A stretch of 64,000 nucleotides of DNA from positions 1-64,000 of the forward strand of contig NZ_JRPL02000009.1 in NCBI RefSeq assembly GCF_000765905.2, read 5' to 3'. This stretch comes from Helicobacter trogontum. Its GTDB lineage: Bacteria; Campylobacterota; Campylobacteria; Campylobacterales; Helicobacteraceae. Positions 28,307 to 38,430 of the stretch are shown here, in pieces. Numbering within the stretch: position 1 is the first letter of the stretch; every line of letters begins with the position of its first letter. The translations under genes and the position numbers were made by a program. The notes beneath the pieces are model-generated. The model searched no databases and was not told the origin of the DNA. It saw only the letters and a list, made by a program, of their open reading frames with translations.

Positions 28307-29056
28307 GAGTAAACTCCAAAAAATGAATTTCGCAATAAATGTTACTGCTTCACTCGGATTATAGCACAAAAAGAACAAGTATCTATGTTTTTGCTAACAT
28401 TTAAATATAATGCCATATTTTCATTTTTACATTGTATTTCTACGGTGTTTTTAGTATTGCAATGATTTGTCATACAACTTATGACTATCCTTATCTTATG
28501 GCAAATTTTGTATTACTTTTTATAACTAAAGTGTAAGCAGGATTTTTAATTATATTCTCTTGGTTTATAATTTATAATGGAAGCATAATTACAACAATTT
28601 CTATACAATGAGGAGTTTTTCTTTATTTGCACATTGCACAGCATCAGCAAGTATTTGGTGTAGTGCAAAATTTAGATAAGCGATAATAATGTGTTTATAA
28701 GTGACTTATTCTTAAGCTTTAAATAAAACTCTTATTTTGGGGTTGCAGATAGGTTGAGCGATTTTGCATATTTCTTTGAGGCTTAGTGGTTGCTTGGCTT
28801 ATATCTGTGATGACTATAGATATATTTGGGCAAATTGTTTGTTATAAAAATCTTAGATAAGCAATTTTTCTTTTACATTACTTCGCATATCGTTTAGTCA
28901 ATAGAATCTGCTTTGTATTTAGGATTATTATAATAATTTAAGTAGATTAGCATTAACTTTAGTGTCTTAGGTAAGAGCTTGTAGATTTATGAGTGCGGCA
29001 ATGATTATGGGGATTAAAAGTTAATTTTCTATATAATCTAAATTGTTTGTTTATTC
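28307..29056. other. Long divergent intergenic region aspA / flaB
   Basis: About 750 bp of AT-rich sequence with no supportable gene. Apparent short frames (for example 28959-29180 on the minus strand) lack ribosome sites and protein-like composition. The flaB promoter lies at its right end. Confidence 0.5.
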
Positions 29057-29075
29057 TTGGGAACACATTTTGCTT
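29057..29075 (+). promoter_or_regulatory. Sigma54 (RpoN) promoter of flaB
   Basis: TTGGGAACACATTTTGCTT has GG at 29060-29061 and GC at 29072-29073 with ten bases between, matching the -24/-12 consensus. The expected start near 29085 gives a leader of about 30 bases to the flaB ATG, in agreement with RpoN control of flaB in H. pylori. Confidence 0.88.
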
Positions 29076-29115
29076 AAAGGGGTGTGTATTCAAATTTTTC
29101 GCAAAGGATGCAAAC

Positions 29116-30660
29116 ATGAGTTTTAGGATAAATACAAATATCGCAGCACTCAATGCACATACAATCGGTGTGCAAAACAATAGGGCAATAGCTAACTCGT
29201 TAGAGAAGTTAAGTTCTGGTTTGAGGATTAATAAGGCAGCAGACGATGCTTCGGGTATGTCAATTGCAGATAGTTTGCGTAGTCAGGCAAGCTCACTAGG
29301 ACAAGCAATTGGCAATGCAAATGATGCGATTGGTATGATTCAGATTGCTGATAAAGCAATGGATGAGCAGCTAAAGATTCTTGATACCGTAAAGGTTAAG
29401 GCAATTCAAGCTGCCCAAGATGGACAAACTACTGAATCAAGACGTGCGTTGCAAAATGATATTGTACGACTTTTAGAAGAGCTTGATAACATTGCTAATA
29501 CAACAAGTTATAATGGACAGCAAATGCTATCTGGTGCTTTCTCAAATAAAGAGTTCCAAATTGGTGCGTATTCTAATACAACAGTAAAAGCTTCGATCGG
29601 TCCGACAAGTTCAGATAAAATTGGACATGTAAGACTTGAGAGTTCGTCTGTAACAGGTATTGGTATGCTTGCAAGTGCTGGTGCCAAAAATCTTAAAGAA
29701 GTAGCATTGAAATTCCGTCAAGTTGATGGCAAGAAAGATTACAAACTTGAAACTGCAGTCATTTCTACAAGTGCTGGCACAGGTATTGGTGTATTAGCAG
29801 ATACTATCAATAAATTCTCTGATACCTTAGGTGTGCGTGCGTATGCAACAGTGCTTGGGACTGGTGGTGTGCCAGTGCAGTCTGGAACAGTGCATGGCTT
29901 GGTTGTAAATGGAACGACTATTGGGACGATCAATGATGTGCGCAAAAATGATGCTGATGGTAGATTGATTAATGCCTTTAACTCAATTAAAGAAAGAACA
30001 GGTGTGGAAGCATATGTGGATATTGAAGGTAGATTAAACCTTAGAAGTCTTGATGGACGTGCTATATCTGTACATACCGAAGGTAAAACTGGTGAAGTGC
30101 TTGGTGGCGGTAGCTTTGCTGGAGTATCTGGTACAAACCACGCTATTGTTGGTCGTATTAGTCTTGTGAGAACAGATGCAAGAGATATCATTGTATCTGG
30201 GACAAACTTTAGTAGTGTTGGATTCCACTCTGCACAAGGTGTTGCACAATATACTGTGAATTTACGCTCTGTTCGTGGTAATATGGATGCCAATATTGCA
30301 AGTGCAAGTGGTGCTAATGCGAATGCGGCTCAAGCACAACAAAATATTGATGGTATTGGTGCAGGTGTTACTTCATTGCGTGGTGCGATGGTTGTTATGG
30401 ATATGGCTGAATCTGCTATACGACAACTTGATAAAATTCGTGCAGATATGGGTTCTGTGCAAATGCAACTTGTTGCTACGATTAATAACATTTCTATTAC
30501 ACAAGTTAATGTTAAAGCAGCTGAAAGTCAAATTAGAGATGTGGATTTTGCACAAGAGTCTGCAACATTTTCTAAGCATAATATTTTGGCACAATCTGGT
30601 AGCTTTGCTATGGCTCAAGCTAACGCAGTACAACAAAATGTTTTAAGACTTTTGCAATAG
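29116..30660 (+). CDS. flaB: Minor flagellin FlaB
   Basis: A 514-residue flagellin. The start is ATG 29116 after AAAGGA; the longer frame to 29047 would include the promoter and is rejected. It begins [25 protein letters not shown] and ends [22 protein letters not shown], as H. pylori FlaB does, and differs from FlaA in the central region. FlaB usually occupies the hook-proximal filament and is made earlier, from a sigma54 promoter, consistent with the site at 29057. A strong terminator follows. Confidence 0.98.
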   Translation: MSFRINTNIAALNAHTIGVQNNRAIANSLEKLSSGLRINKAADDASGMSIADSLRSQASSLGQAIGNANDAIGMIQIADKAMDEQLKILDTVKVKAIQAAQDGQTTESRRALQNDIVRLLEELDNIANTTSYNGQQMLSGAFSNKEFQIGAYSNTTVKASIGPTSSDKIGHVRLESSSVTGIGMLASAGAKNLKEVALKFRQVDGKKDYKLETAVISTSAGTGIGVLADTINKFSDTLGVRAYATVLGTGGVPVQSGTVHGLVVNGTTIGTINDVRKNDADGRLINAFNSIKERTGVEAYVDIEGRLNLRSLDGRAISVHTEGKTGEVLGGGSFAGVSGTNHAIVGRISLVRTDARDIIVSGTNFSSVGFHSAQGVAQYTVNLRSVRGNMDANIASASGANANAAQAQQNIDGIGAGVTSLRGAMVVMDMAESAIRQLDKIRADMGSVQMQLVATINNISITQVNVKAAESQIRDVDFAQESATFSKHNILAQSGSFAMAQANAVQQNVLRLLQ

Positions 30661-30721
30661 TAAAAACTTTTGAAATAAACAAGTTTATATTATTAAACTC
30701 TATTTCAAAACGATAAATCAT

Positions 30722-30756
30722 GCCACATTTGCCTATATGGTGAATGTGGCTTTTTT
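30722..30756 (+). terminator. Rho-independent terminator of flaB
   Basis: GCCACATT (30722-30729) pairs with AATGTGGC (30743-30750), extended inward by TGCC/GGTG with wobble pairs, and is followed directly by six T residues. This is a standard intrinsic terminator about 60 bp after the flaB stop. Confidence 0.9.
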
Positions 30757-31278
30757 GATTCTGTAATTTAGCTGCGTTTTGTTATGATGATATATATTGA
30801 CAATCGTATTAGGTATGCTTATAGAATCTATGCAGACATGCAATCATTGCAAACGTAGTCTTTCCAATGGATGCTCACACTTTAACCCCTTGATCAAAAA
30901 AGATAAAATTTAGATTGCATTTCTACAATACATGTTGGCTTATTTGCCCCTTTTATTGTATTGGGAATTATAAATTTAGATTCTATACTCATTTATGCTT
31001 AATTGCATGACTACTTTTTGGTAGTAGCACTAATTCTATAATGTATTTTCAGGGATTAATCTTGTTAGAATAATTTGAATCTTTGTTAATAAATAATCTG
31101 TTTAATATCTTGTTCATACATTATGAGCGTTATGGTGAGTAGGGTGTAGATTAGGTATTTTCCCTTTAGAATTCTAGGAATAAAGTTATGTGATTGGCTA
31201 TAGAGGGATCATGGTATTATCTTGTGATAGAGCACAAGAATATCTGCGTACGCAATAAATGATTATGCTAAATAGTAA
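30757..31278. other. Intergenic region after flaB
   Basis: About 520 bp without a recognisable gene or RNA between the flaB terminator and the convergent decarboxylase-like gene. Confidence 0.5.
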
Positions 31279-31896
31279 TTATTCACTTATCTTTTCAATA
31301 GCAACAAGCGAGGAGCTTCCACCAAATACCTTTTCATGTTCTTTAGCAAGCACTTTTAGATTTTGTCCTTTGATACTTATACGCAAGAGACCGACATTTA
31401 AAAAACCTATTTTTTCTAAAAATAAAGATTCTAACTTACCATCATATAAGCCGCAAAAACGCAACATTCTAGGCAACACTTCAATTTTTATGGAAAGCTT
31501 TTCGCCATCTAGCGTTGTTTCTGCACTCATAAACTCTCTCACACCAAGTTGATTTGATAGCTCGCTTGTTCGTAAAAAGTAAAAACCATGATGTTTTTTT
31601 ATGCTTATATTGTATAAATCACTTGGAGAATAGATTCTGCCATTCATTTGTGCTTTTATGCTAAACTCGACACAATCTTGATTGCACGTAATATGCTCAA
31701 TTACGCCATTAATTGGCGATACTATAGCATCTGGCATTGTTGGATTGATAAGTTTTGAGCTACAAAAGAATAGCCATGCAAGTAAAACAAGCAATACAAT
31801 CCCTGTAAGAATATAGAATCCAAAATATGCAGTAATTAACCCAATTATAATAATAATGTAGGCACCTTGTTTACTTTCGCTCTCTATAACACGCAT
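31279..31896 (-). CDS. Phosphatidylserine decarboxylase-like membrane protein
   Basis: The start is set at ATG 31896, directly after AAAGGAAAGAG. Two adjacent N-terminal membrane helices (about residues 12-45) precede a domain beginning DAIVSPINGVIEHI and ending KVFGGSSSLVAI. This layout matches the short, archaeal-type phosphatidylserine decarboxylase family, in which the Ser of a Gly-Ser site near the C-terminus becomes the pyruvoyl cofactor by self-cleavage. The usual substrate is phosphatidylserine, but divergent members may act on other lipids. At 205 residues it is family-sized. Moderate certainty; a conventional psd may exist elsewhere. Confidence 0.65.
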   Translation of the reverse strand: MRVIESESKQGAYIIIIIGLITAYFGFYILTGIVLLVLLAWLFFCSSKLINPTMPDAIVSPINGVIEHITCNQDCVEFSIKAQMNGRIYSPSDLYNISIKKHHGFYFLRTSELSNQLGVREFMSAETTLDGEKLSIKIEVLPRMLRFCGLYDGKLESLFLEKIGFLNVGLLRISIKGQNLKVLAKEHEKVFGGSSSLVAIEKISE

Positions 31897-32313
31897 CTCT
31901 TTCCTTTGAAATAAAATACCTAGATTATAGCAAGTTTTTGACACAAACACGCTTTTAGATTCTTATTGTTTTGGGTTTTTCAATCTATAGAGATGGCCTT
32001 CTCTCTTCTTTAATATAATAGTCATTGGGAGAGTTAGGCATTGACACATTTGGGGTTTAAAAGCCATTTTGTGAGAATCTAAGTGCTTATATCTTTGCTT
32101 GTTGATTGTATTTCGAGGTTTTCAATCAGATTACTAACATAATGGTTATTGTATTGTTACAGCAAATACTTATTTAGAATCTAGCAATCTTTAATTCTAT
32201 AGGATTTAGTGGATATAGGCTAGGTATACCTTTAAGTATCAAAATCATTTGCTTAAGCTATATGTATATGCTTAGAAATTTTAGGTTGTATTAATGGATC
32301 TATGAATCAAAGA
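31897..32313. other. Intergenic region
   Basis: About 420 bp between two minus-strand genes. I see no gene, RNA or convincing terminator, only AT-rich sequence with several AGATTCT-type heptamers. Confidence 0.45.
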
Positions 32314-33744
32314 TTAAATAACCATTCGTATGACATCAGAGAAGCCCTCCGCATCATTTGCTAATACATAGTATTCCACACCTATTTCTCTTCCTTCTTC
32401 CATTGTATTGTAGTCAAGAGGTGTGGGTGTAACTACGATAAATACTGGATTTTTAGCATTTGGTGTTGCTTTGTATTCTTTTATAAAGTCAAAAGCTAAT
32501 AGTCCCATATTTTTATAATCAAGTATAACTATATCTTGTGGTTTTGTGCCTAATTTTGTGAGGGCTTCAAAAGGATTGTGTTCAACAGTCACTTTAAGAC
32601 TAGAATCTACACGTTCAATAAGCTGCTGGGATTTAAATGACTTTGTATCATTTTCTTGTATTACCATGACATTTTGTATACTGATTTTTTCTAAATCTCT
32701 CAATAATCCAAAGAGCTCCTTTGTTTTAGTCGATACAACCTTATTTTTATCAAGTCCTTTGAGGAAATAACGTAGATATGTTTTTGAGTTATAACCCCCA
32801 TGGATATCTGCATCACGAAAGAATTTTTTTACATATTGATTTGTCTTTGCACGTGCCCACATTGCCTTATCAAGCTCATATCCTTTTGTGTTGAGCAGCT
32901 TTATAAAACGTGTTTTTATCTCGGCAGTCATAGGTGCAAACACATTAGCAAATGTTTGGAAATGCTTTTCTTTAAACACCTGCAAACGCGCACTTTCTTT
33001 TGTTATGATGTCTTTTTGCTTTGCGATGTAATCTATCAAATCCACAAACCTACGACGCAAGACCTTAACTTCTTTCTCAAACTCCAAATATTCCTTACTT
33101 TTCTTATCAGGCATAAGCCTTAGGGTTCGCTCTTCTTCTTCCAGCCTTCTACCAAGTGGCTCAGATTCTGCCTTTGCACCTGCCATACCTATCTTCACAT
33201 CTTCAATATATTGCTCTAAATGTGTATATGCAACTTGACGCACTAAAAAGATTCGCTCAAAAGCGTATGGTAATGGATATTGTGTTTTTTTATTATACTC
33301 TTCAAAGTCTCTATACAATGAAGCAACCTCATGTTTAACCGCCTTTAACTCTTTATTTTCAAGCATAGAATCTAAATCACACAAATCATTGTAGGCGGTA
33401 AATAAAAAGCGTTTCATACGCATGAAATCAAGCTCTTTGCTACCTTCTATAAAATCGTGATGATGACTTAAAATATTTTTTTCTCGTGCAAAATATTCAT
33501 TAATGCAATCTTCTGGGGATTTGGTAACAGGTATTGCTTCTTCATCTTCTAATGACATTTTTAACTGCATTTTTACAACAATGCGATCTTCTACTACAAA
33601 CTCAACTGCGATATTTGGTGCTAATTCTTCTTCTTCGCCCTGCCACACATCAAAGGTGAATGGATAAATGCGTTTATTTAATGTTTGCTCTATTTTACCT
33701 TCTTTATTCGCGGTATCTAAACTGATAATTTGTCCTTCTAGCAT
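32314..33744 (-). CDS. Unrecognised protein with an OB-like N-terminus and a receiver-like C-terminus
   Basis: A 476-residue soluble protein. The first 60 residues (EGQIISLDTANKEGKIEQ, a short strand pattern) recall a cold-shock/OB fold. The middle (about 80-340) is strongly helical and charged, with coiled-coil character (GRRLEEEERTLRLMPDKKS). The last 121 residues (356-476) alternate strands and helices like a CheY receiver: VILDYKNMG puts an Asp (about 409) where the phosphoacceptor would be, and IVVTPTP matches the conserved Thr strand. The acidic pair is altered to E-N-D and the switch Lys is not evident. I cannot name it; a signalling or motility scaffold is a guess. Upstream lies a LolC/E-type permease gene. 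Confidence 0.6.
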   Translation of the reverse strand: MLEGQIISLDTANKEGKIEQTLNKRIYPFTFDVWQGEEEELAPNIAVEFVVEDRIVVKMQLKMSLEDEEAIPVTKSPEDCINEYFAREKNILSHHHDFIEGSKELDFMRMKRFLFTAYNDLCDLDSMLENKELKAVKHEVASLYRDFEEYNKKTQYPLPYAFERIFLVRQVAYTHLEQYIEDVKIGMAGAKAESEPLGRRLEEEERTLRLMPDKKSKEYLEFEKEVKVLRRRFVDLIDYIAKQKDIITKESARLQVFKEKHFQTFANVFAPMTAEIKTRFIKLLNTKGYELDKAMWARAKTNQYVKKFFRDADIHGGYNSKTYLRYFLKGLDKNKVVSTKTKELFGLLRDLEKISIQNVMVIQENDTKSFKSQQLIERVDSSLKVTVEHNPFEALTKLGTKPQDIVILDYKNMGLLAFDFIKEYKATPNAKNPVFIVVTPTPLDYNTMEEGREIGVEYYVLANDAEGFSDVIRMVI

Positions 33745-33842
33745 TATTGCTCCTTAATCATGACAAAACTATGACAAAGCATAGAACTTTATATTATATC
33801 CAAAAACATGTATTTTCAAACACAACGATATTAAAATACATT

Positions 33843-35078
33843 TTATTCGTTACGCAATACCTGCAATACATCTATTTGACTTGCTTTTTTGGCAGGATAA
33901 TATGATGATAAGCATACAATAATACATGCACCAATTACAGTCCATAACAGATCTGTCCAAAGTAGTTCAATAGGTAATCTAGATACACCGTATACATCAG
34001 CAGGAATTGAGATGATATCAAAGGTTTTTAAAATCCACATGACAATAAATGATCCAATAATACCAAAAATAATACCACTACCACCAATCACTACGCCTAA
34101 ACGAAAGAATATTTGCTTTACATGTTTCTTACTTGCCCCAAGACTAATAAGCAGAGCAATCTCTTTTCGTCTATTCATAACAACCATGAGTAATGAGCTA
34201 ATAATGTTTAAACTTGCCATAAGAATAATAAGCATGAGCACCAAAAACAAAGCTTTTTTTTCTAACTCCATGGCTGCAAAGAAATTACCATTTTGTTCCC
34301 ACCAACCCTGTGCCTCCGCATGGACAATCTTACCACTTTCTTGCATGTAGGCATCAATTGCAAGGCGAATAGATTCTATGTCTTTCATAGGTTCATTAGA
34401 AAAGATGTGAAATCCTTCATAGGTTTCATTTCCTACACTACCACGCAATGCTTGTAATGCTTCAAAGGTGGTATAAACAATGGAGTTATCATAATTTCTT
34501 AAGCCACTTGCAAAAGTACCATCGATACCAAATTTTTTCATTTTTGGAGTAAGAGCTATTCCTGTTGGGGCAAGTTCTGTAAAAATCAATGTTACTTTCT
34601 CATCGTTATGAAGTCCAAGTGAATAGTAAAATGTTTCACCCATAATGAGATTAAAGGTATTGCTAAATTCTTTTGTGCGACTTTCATATAATACTTTATT
34701 AACCTCCCTCTCTCGTTCTAAGTCTATGGCATATACGACAAGCGGATAGATTTCTGCGTTCATGCGGATTACTGCTTGTGTTTGCATATATGGACTAAAT
34801 TTTAATTTTGGAAATTTCTCTTCAAGGTATTCTAAAAGTTCCTTAGAGAGCCCCTTATTGGAAGTTGAAAAAATTGTAATTGGGTAATTCATTATGAAGA
34901 GCTTGTGCTCGAACTCCTTTATCATGCCATTCATAATACTCATCGTTACCAAAAGCACCATAACACCCACGCCCACACCAAGAAATGCTAAGATTGCAGT
35001 GATGGAAATAAAAGGTTGTGTTTTATCGAATTTAAGATAATGTCGCAATATAAAGGTTATAAGGCGTGTATTTTGCAT
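33843..35078 (-). CDS. lolE: Lipoprotein-releasing ABC transporter permease (LolC/LolE family)
   Basis: A 411-residue FtsX-type permease with one N-terminal membrane helix (about 22-48), a large periplasmic domain (about 50-270) and three C-terminal helices, with SLLMVVMNRRKEIALLISLGASKKHV, the coupling region typical of LolC/E. It would extract lipoproteins from the inner membrane with LolD. Campylobacterota usually have a single LolC/E-type protein, so the symbol is approximate. It ends with YYPAKKASQIDVLQVLRNE, a family hallmark. Confidence 0.87.
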   Translation of the reverse strand: MQNTRLITFILRHYLKFDKTQPFISITAILAFLGVGVGVMVLLVTMSIMNGMIKEFEHKLFIMNYPITIFSTSNKGLSKELLEYLEEKFPKLKFSPYMQTQAVIRMNAEIYPLVVYAIDLEREREVNKVLYESRTKEFSNTFNLIMGETFYYSLGLHNDEKVTLIFTELAPTGIALTPKMKKFGIDGTFASGLRNYDNSIVYTTFEALQALRGSVGNETYEGFHIFSNEPMKDIESIRLAIDAYMQESGKIVHAEAQGWWEQNGNFFAAMELEKKALFLVLMLIILMASLNIISSLLMVVMNRRKEIALLISLGASKKHVKQIFFRLGVVIGGSGIIFGIIGSFIVMWILKTFDIISIPADVYGVSRLPIELLWTDLLWTVIGACIIVCLSSYYPAKKASQIDVLQVLRNE

Positions 35079-35874
35079 AGAATCCCTTTTTGTAAAGCCA
35101 TAATTTTGGGTATTATAACAAAATCCTATAAGTTTCTAAATAACCATATATAATATAACTGCATGTGTGTGAATAGGAGGTATTTGTAAGTGCGACACCT
35201 AACTCTACTCAATAATTATACTCCAAGTTTGTGGCTCAAATGATTGCGTAATACCATCATCTTTTGCAATGTATAAAGTTATAATTTAAAATAGTATGTG
35301 AAGCAATGTTGAATAAATATGATCTTAAATAAATCTAAAAAATGAGATGTCGTTGTTTGTGGAATATTTCGTGTCAGAGACTACTGATGTATTAAGGTGA
35401 GATAGAAGTAAGATGTCTAAAATTATGTAAAAATCATAGCTTAGATTCCAAACAAATCAGCTCATAGGCTTGCATCTATTCTTATTTCAATTATATGCTT
35501 CTTAGAGTTTTTATGATTTGGAATTAATTTGCATTTTGTTAAAAACATCTGCAAGATGGAGTTAATCTTGTGTAAAACTTATGATAAGATGAGGTTTGTG
35601 AGCTTCTTGTTTGCAAATGTAACTAAAAGAGTGTGTTATATTAAGTGCTATTTATTGCATAATATGGATTGTTTCAAAGGTATTTTTGTGATTCTGCCTC
35701 CCCCTCCATTCAAAAGATAAGCAATGTTAATATGTCAATAAGGAGGCAATAAAAAACAATAAATTTAAAAGTGTGTAATCTATGGTATTTTGCACATGAT
35801 TTATTGAAAAGTTGTTTTGATGTAGAATTACAAAATTTAATAACATGCCCATACCTTAAAAGGCATAACCTGCA
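35079..35874. other. Long intergenic region between lolE and crcB
   Basis: About 800 bp between minus-strand genes. Apart from the promoter-like small frame at 35149-35243 I find nothing convincing; an apparent 63-codon frame at 35529-35720 has no ribosome site and is Cys- and Phe-rich in the manner of noise. Confidence 0.45.
35149..35243 (+). other. Promoter-like box, strong Shine-Dalgarno and 17-codon frame
   Basis: TATAAT (35149-35154) is followed by a perfect AGGAGG (35175-35180) and, nine bases on, GTG at 35190. The frame encodes MRHLTLLNNYTPSLWLK and stops with TGA at 35243. The opposite strand is also open, reading GITQSFEPQTWSIIIE before a stop. Either a small peptide gene or the remains of an older gene; no family recognised. 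Confidence 0.3.
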
Positions 35875-36249
35875 TTAACCTTTAAGAGAATAGCCCATAT
35901 ATACGCATAAGATTCCACATATATTAGAGAGTAGAACATAAAGGAATGCTGTGAGAAAAAAATGAGTTTGTAAGAGTTTTAATACCTCTAGGCTAAAAGT
36001 AGAAAATGTGCTAAATCCTCCAAGCACTCCGATAGTAAGGAATACAAGCAAAAGTGAATCATGTTCTTTTATTGTTGCGACACATATTCCTATGCAAAAA
36101 CATGCCAACATATTGATACAAAAAGTTGCTATAAAGCTATAATGCAGATATTGACTTGGTAGAATAAGAGAAAAACCATATCCTAAGGAAAATCGTAGTA
36201 TCGCACCTATACTGCCACCTAAGCCAACAAGTATGAGCTTAATAAGCAT
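35875..36249 (-). CDS. crcB: Fluoride channel CrcB (Fluc)
   Basis: A 124-residue, four-helix membrane protein exporting fluoride as a dual-topology dimer. Motifs are GGSIGAILRF near the N-terminus, the conserved Asn in helix 2 (FCINMLACF), and GVLGGFSTFSTFSLE with the sodium- and fluoride-binding TFSTFS. Length is typical. The ATG follows GGATGG. No fluoride riboswitch is evident in the 60-bp gap to the divergent kinase-like gene. Confidence 0.93.
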   Translation of the reverse strand: MLIKLILVGLGGSIGAILRFSLGYGFSLILPSQYLHYSFIATFCINMLACFCIGICVATIKEHDSLLLVFLTIGVLGGFSTFSTFSLEVLKLLQTHFFLTAFLYVLLSNICGILCVYMGYSLKG

Positions 36250-36309
36250 TTTTCCATCCCTTTGTATGTATTTTTAATATTATAATATAAAAAATACATA
36301 AGGAAAGAT

Positions 36310-36837
36310 ATGATAGTCTTAATCGGCGGGGAGAGTCACACAGGCAAAACACTTTTAGCACAAAGATTGCTTGAAACCTATCATTACCCTTATATGAGTC
36401 TGGATCACTTAAAAATGGGTTTTATCAAAGGGTTAAAAAATCCACCCTTTAGCGTAGAAGAAGATTCTAAGATTGCTGCGTTTTTGTGGGATATTGTGCT
36501 AGGGATTATTGAGACTTGCAATGAAAATGAACAAAATCTAATATTGGAGGGCATATATATAAAGCCAAAAGATGTGAGAATCTTGCTTGATTCTCACCCT
36601 TTCTCACCTATAAAGGTATTTTTTCTCATCTTTTCAAAGCAATATATTCTAAAACATTATGATACAATCATTGCTAAAGAAAACATTATAGAAAAACGCA
36701 AAGAAACTGATAGTATTTCTAAAGAGCAAATGATAAAAGAGCATAGTATCTTGAAAGAACAATGTAAAAGTTATCATCTCCCATTTATTGAGATACATAA
36801 AGACTATGAGCATGAGATACAAGCAGTTACACTATAA
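36310..36837 (+). CDS. Small P-loop kinase-like protein
   Basis: A 175-residue protein beginning MIVLIGGESHTGKTLLAQRLLE, a Walker A P-loop directly at the N-terminus, followed by YMSLDHLKMG and, at about residue 80, LILEGIYIKP, which resembles the Walker B strand of nucleoside- or 2-phosphoglycerate-kinase-like enzymes. A Lys/Arg-rich lid region (ENIIEKRKETDSISKEQM) follows. Substrate unknown. It is divergent from crcB with 60 bp between them. Confidence 0.65.
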   Translation: MIVLIGGESHTGKTLLAQRLLETYHYPYMSLDHLKMGFIKGLKNPPFSVEEDSKIAAFLWDIVLGIIETCNENEQNLILEGIYIKPKDVRILLDSHPFSPIKVFFLIFSKQYILKHYDTIIAKENIIEKRKETDSISKEQMIKEHSILKEQCKSYHLPFIEIHKDYEHEIQAVTL

Positions 36838-37207
36838 ACAGTGAACAAAATGCACTTGTGTTGTGTTTCTTTTATATAGAATCACAATGAGGTTTTATGT
36901 GTTTTTAGGTTATTGATGTGTATTGCATTTACTTGATTTATATATCTAGAGTTTTTAATATTTCATTGCATCAGTATAAAGGCTACTTGATGTAGTTTTT
37001 GACAAAAATAATGTTATGTCATAAATGTCAAAAGCTATTTGATTTGCCATGCACTAAGACTTGAGTTAAATACGGAGTGATTAATGTGATTGGTGAGAAC
37101 CAGACATTTCCATTTGTTTAGAGTCGCATTAAGATATTCAAGCAAATGGCTATTCTATAAAAACATGATAAAATAATTTATTACATATATCTACAATAGG
37201 AGCTTTT
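36838..37207. other. Intergenic region
   Basis: About 370 bp with no recognised gene. The end carries AATAGGAGC, the ribosome site of the following small gene. Confidence 0.45.
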
Positions 37208-37360
37208 ATGTATCATGTTGCATGGCAGAGTATGCTTGTAGAAGCCATTGTTTTTATAATGTTTGGAATCTTTGCTGCTATTGCTTTGCATTTTTATGCA
37301 AAGAAACGAGCTGATATTGGCAAGGAGAGCAATGCGGAGTCAAAGGATTCTGAAATCTAA
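37208..37360 (+). CDS. Small membrane protein, 50 residues
   Basis: ATG at 37208 lies six bases after AGGAG and opens a 50-codon frame to TAA 37360. It reads MYHVAWQSMLVEAIVFIMFG onward: one hydrophobic helix (about residues 8-30), then a basic and acidic tail (AKKRADIGKESNAESKDSEI). The positive charges after the helix predict an N-out, C-in single-pass protein. The family is not recognised. The ribosome site and clear topology support a real gene. Confidence 0.62.
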   Translation: MYHVAWQSMLVEAIVFIMFGIFAAIALHFYAKKRADIGKESNAESKDSEI

Positions 37361-37533
37361 TATAAGTATAAGTAGTGCGTATAGATTGAATGTGAGTAAA
37401 AAGAGGAAAATATGATTCTTTTTCATTCCACATCTACCCAAAGATATAAGGCATATGTCTAGTAAATTTATAGTCATTGCTATTTTTTATAGAAGCTTAT
37501 AACTAGATTTTAGAGTATAGAAATGGAGAATAA

Positions 37534-38328
37534 ATGGAATTTTTTACCGCTGTTTTTGACGCACTTACTACGACACAAATTGATCTAAAACTGCAAAAAG
37601 TTGAATATTTGCAGACAAATTTCTACACATATGATATGCAACATGATACAGAGATTCAAAGTCTTATGACTCCATCTTATGCCTCTTTTTGCAAGGTTAT
37701 ACATCCTACACGTCTGCAACGACCAAAGGGTGGAAACTCAAAAGAATCACTAGCAAAAATCTTGCATTCAATAGCACACATAGAGTATAACGCAATTGAT
37801 TTAGGGCTTGATGCAGCTTATCGTTTTCGGAATCTACCACTTGAATATTACAATGATTTTATTACTCTTGCCAGTGAAGAGGTTTTGCATTTTAGGCTTT
37901 TAGAGTCTTTGTTAAAAATGCTTGGTTATAGTTATGGGGATTTTCCTGTGCATGATAATCTTTTTTGTGCTATGCAAAATACACAAAAGCTAATTGATCG
38001 CATGGCACTTGTGCATAAGGGACTAGAAGCCATGGGGCTTGATGCAAATCCTTTTGTGAAAAAAAAGATAGAGCAAGCACAAACGCCATTGAAACACGAG
38101 ATTCTCGCAGTCCTTGATAGAATTATGCATGATGAGATAGGGCATGTTGCAAAGGGAGTTAAATGGCTAACCTACGCACAAGAGCTCTACAATGATAATC
38201 GTAGTTTATGTGAGATTTTGCAAGAGTATGACTTTAATGTTATAGGTAAGATTCCCAACATAGAGGCAAGGCTAAAGGCAGGATATAGTATGCAAGAAAT
38301 AGAATCCTTGCAGCAATCTTTGAAGTAA
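37534..38328 (+). CDS. DUF455 ferritin-like protein
   Basis: A 264-residue protein with metal-binding motifs on helices: AHIEYNAIDLGLDAAYRF (E-x2-H style), ASEEVLHFRLL, KGLEAMGLDANP and MHDEIGHVAKGVKWL. This matches the DUF455 family, related to di-iron ferritin-like proteins such as tRNA hydroxylases. The reaction is not established. GGAGAA precedes the ATG. It faces the convergent metal-permease operon. Confidence 0.82.
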   Translation: MEFFTAVFDALTTTQIDLKLQKVEYLQTNFYTYDMQHDTEIQSLMTPSYASFCKVIHPTRLQRPKGGNSKESLAKILHSIAHIEYNAIDLGLDAAYRFRNLPLEYYNDFITLASEEVLHFRLLESLLKMLGYSYGDFPVHDNLFCAMQNTQKLIDRMALVHKGLEAMGLDANPFVKKKIEQAQTPLKHEILAVLDRIMHDEIGHVAKGVKWLTYAQELYNDNRSLCEILQEYDFNVIGKIPNIEARLKAGYSMQEIESLQQSLK

Positions 38329-38430
38329 TTAATAAAGCATATTGTGAATTTACATATAATTATAAAAAGTTATGACCTGCTTATTTTTACATAAGCCTTT
38401 TATAGCAGTCAATTACCTTGCTAAGAATTA

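Noticed and set aside
28959-29180. 73-codon minus-strand frame
   Set aside because: Overlaps the flaB promoter and start; composition is like noise.
29739-30293. Minus-strand frame of 184 codons inside flaB
   Set aside because: Antisense shadow of flagellin; Pro/Ser/Thr-rich composition arises from the complementary codons.
35529-35720. 63-codon plus-strand frame
   Set aside because: No ribosome site, Cys- and Phe-rich, no recognisable pattern.
37412-37462. 16-codon frame after AGAGGAAAAT
   Set aside because: Too short to support without conservation data.
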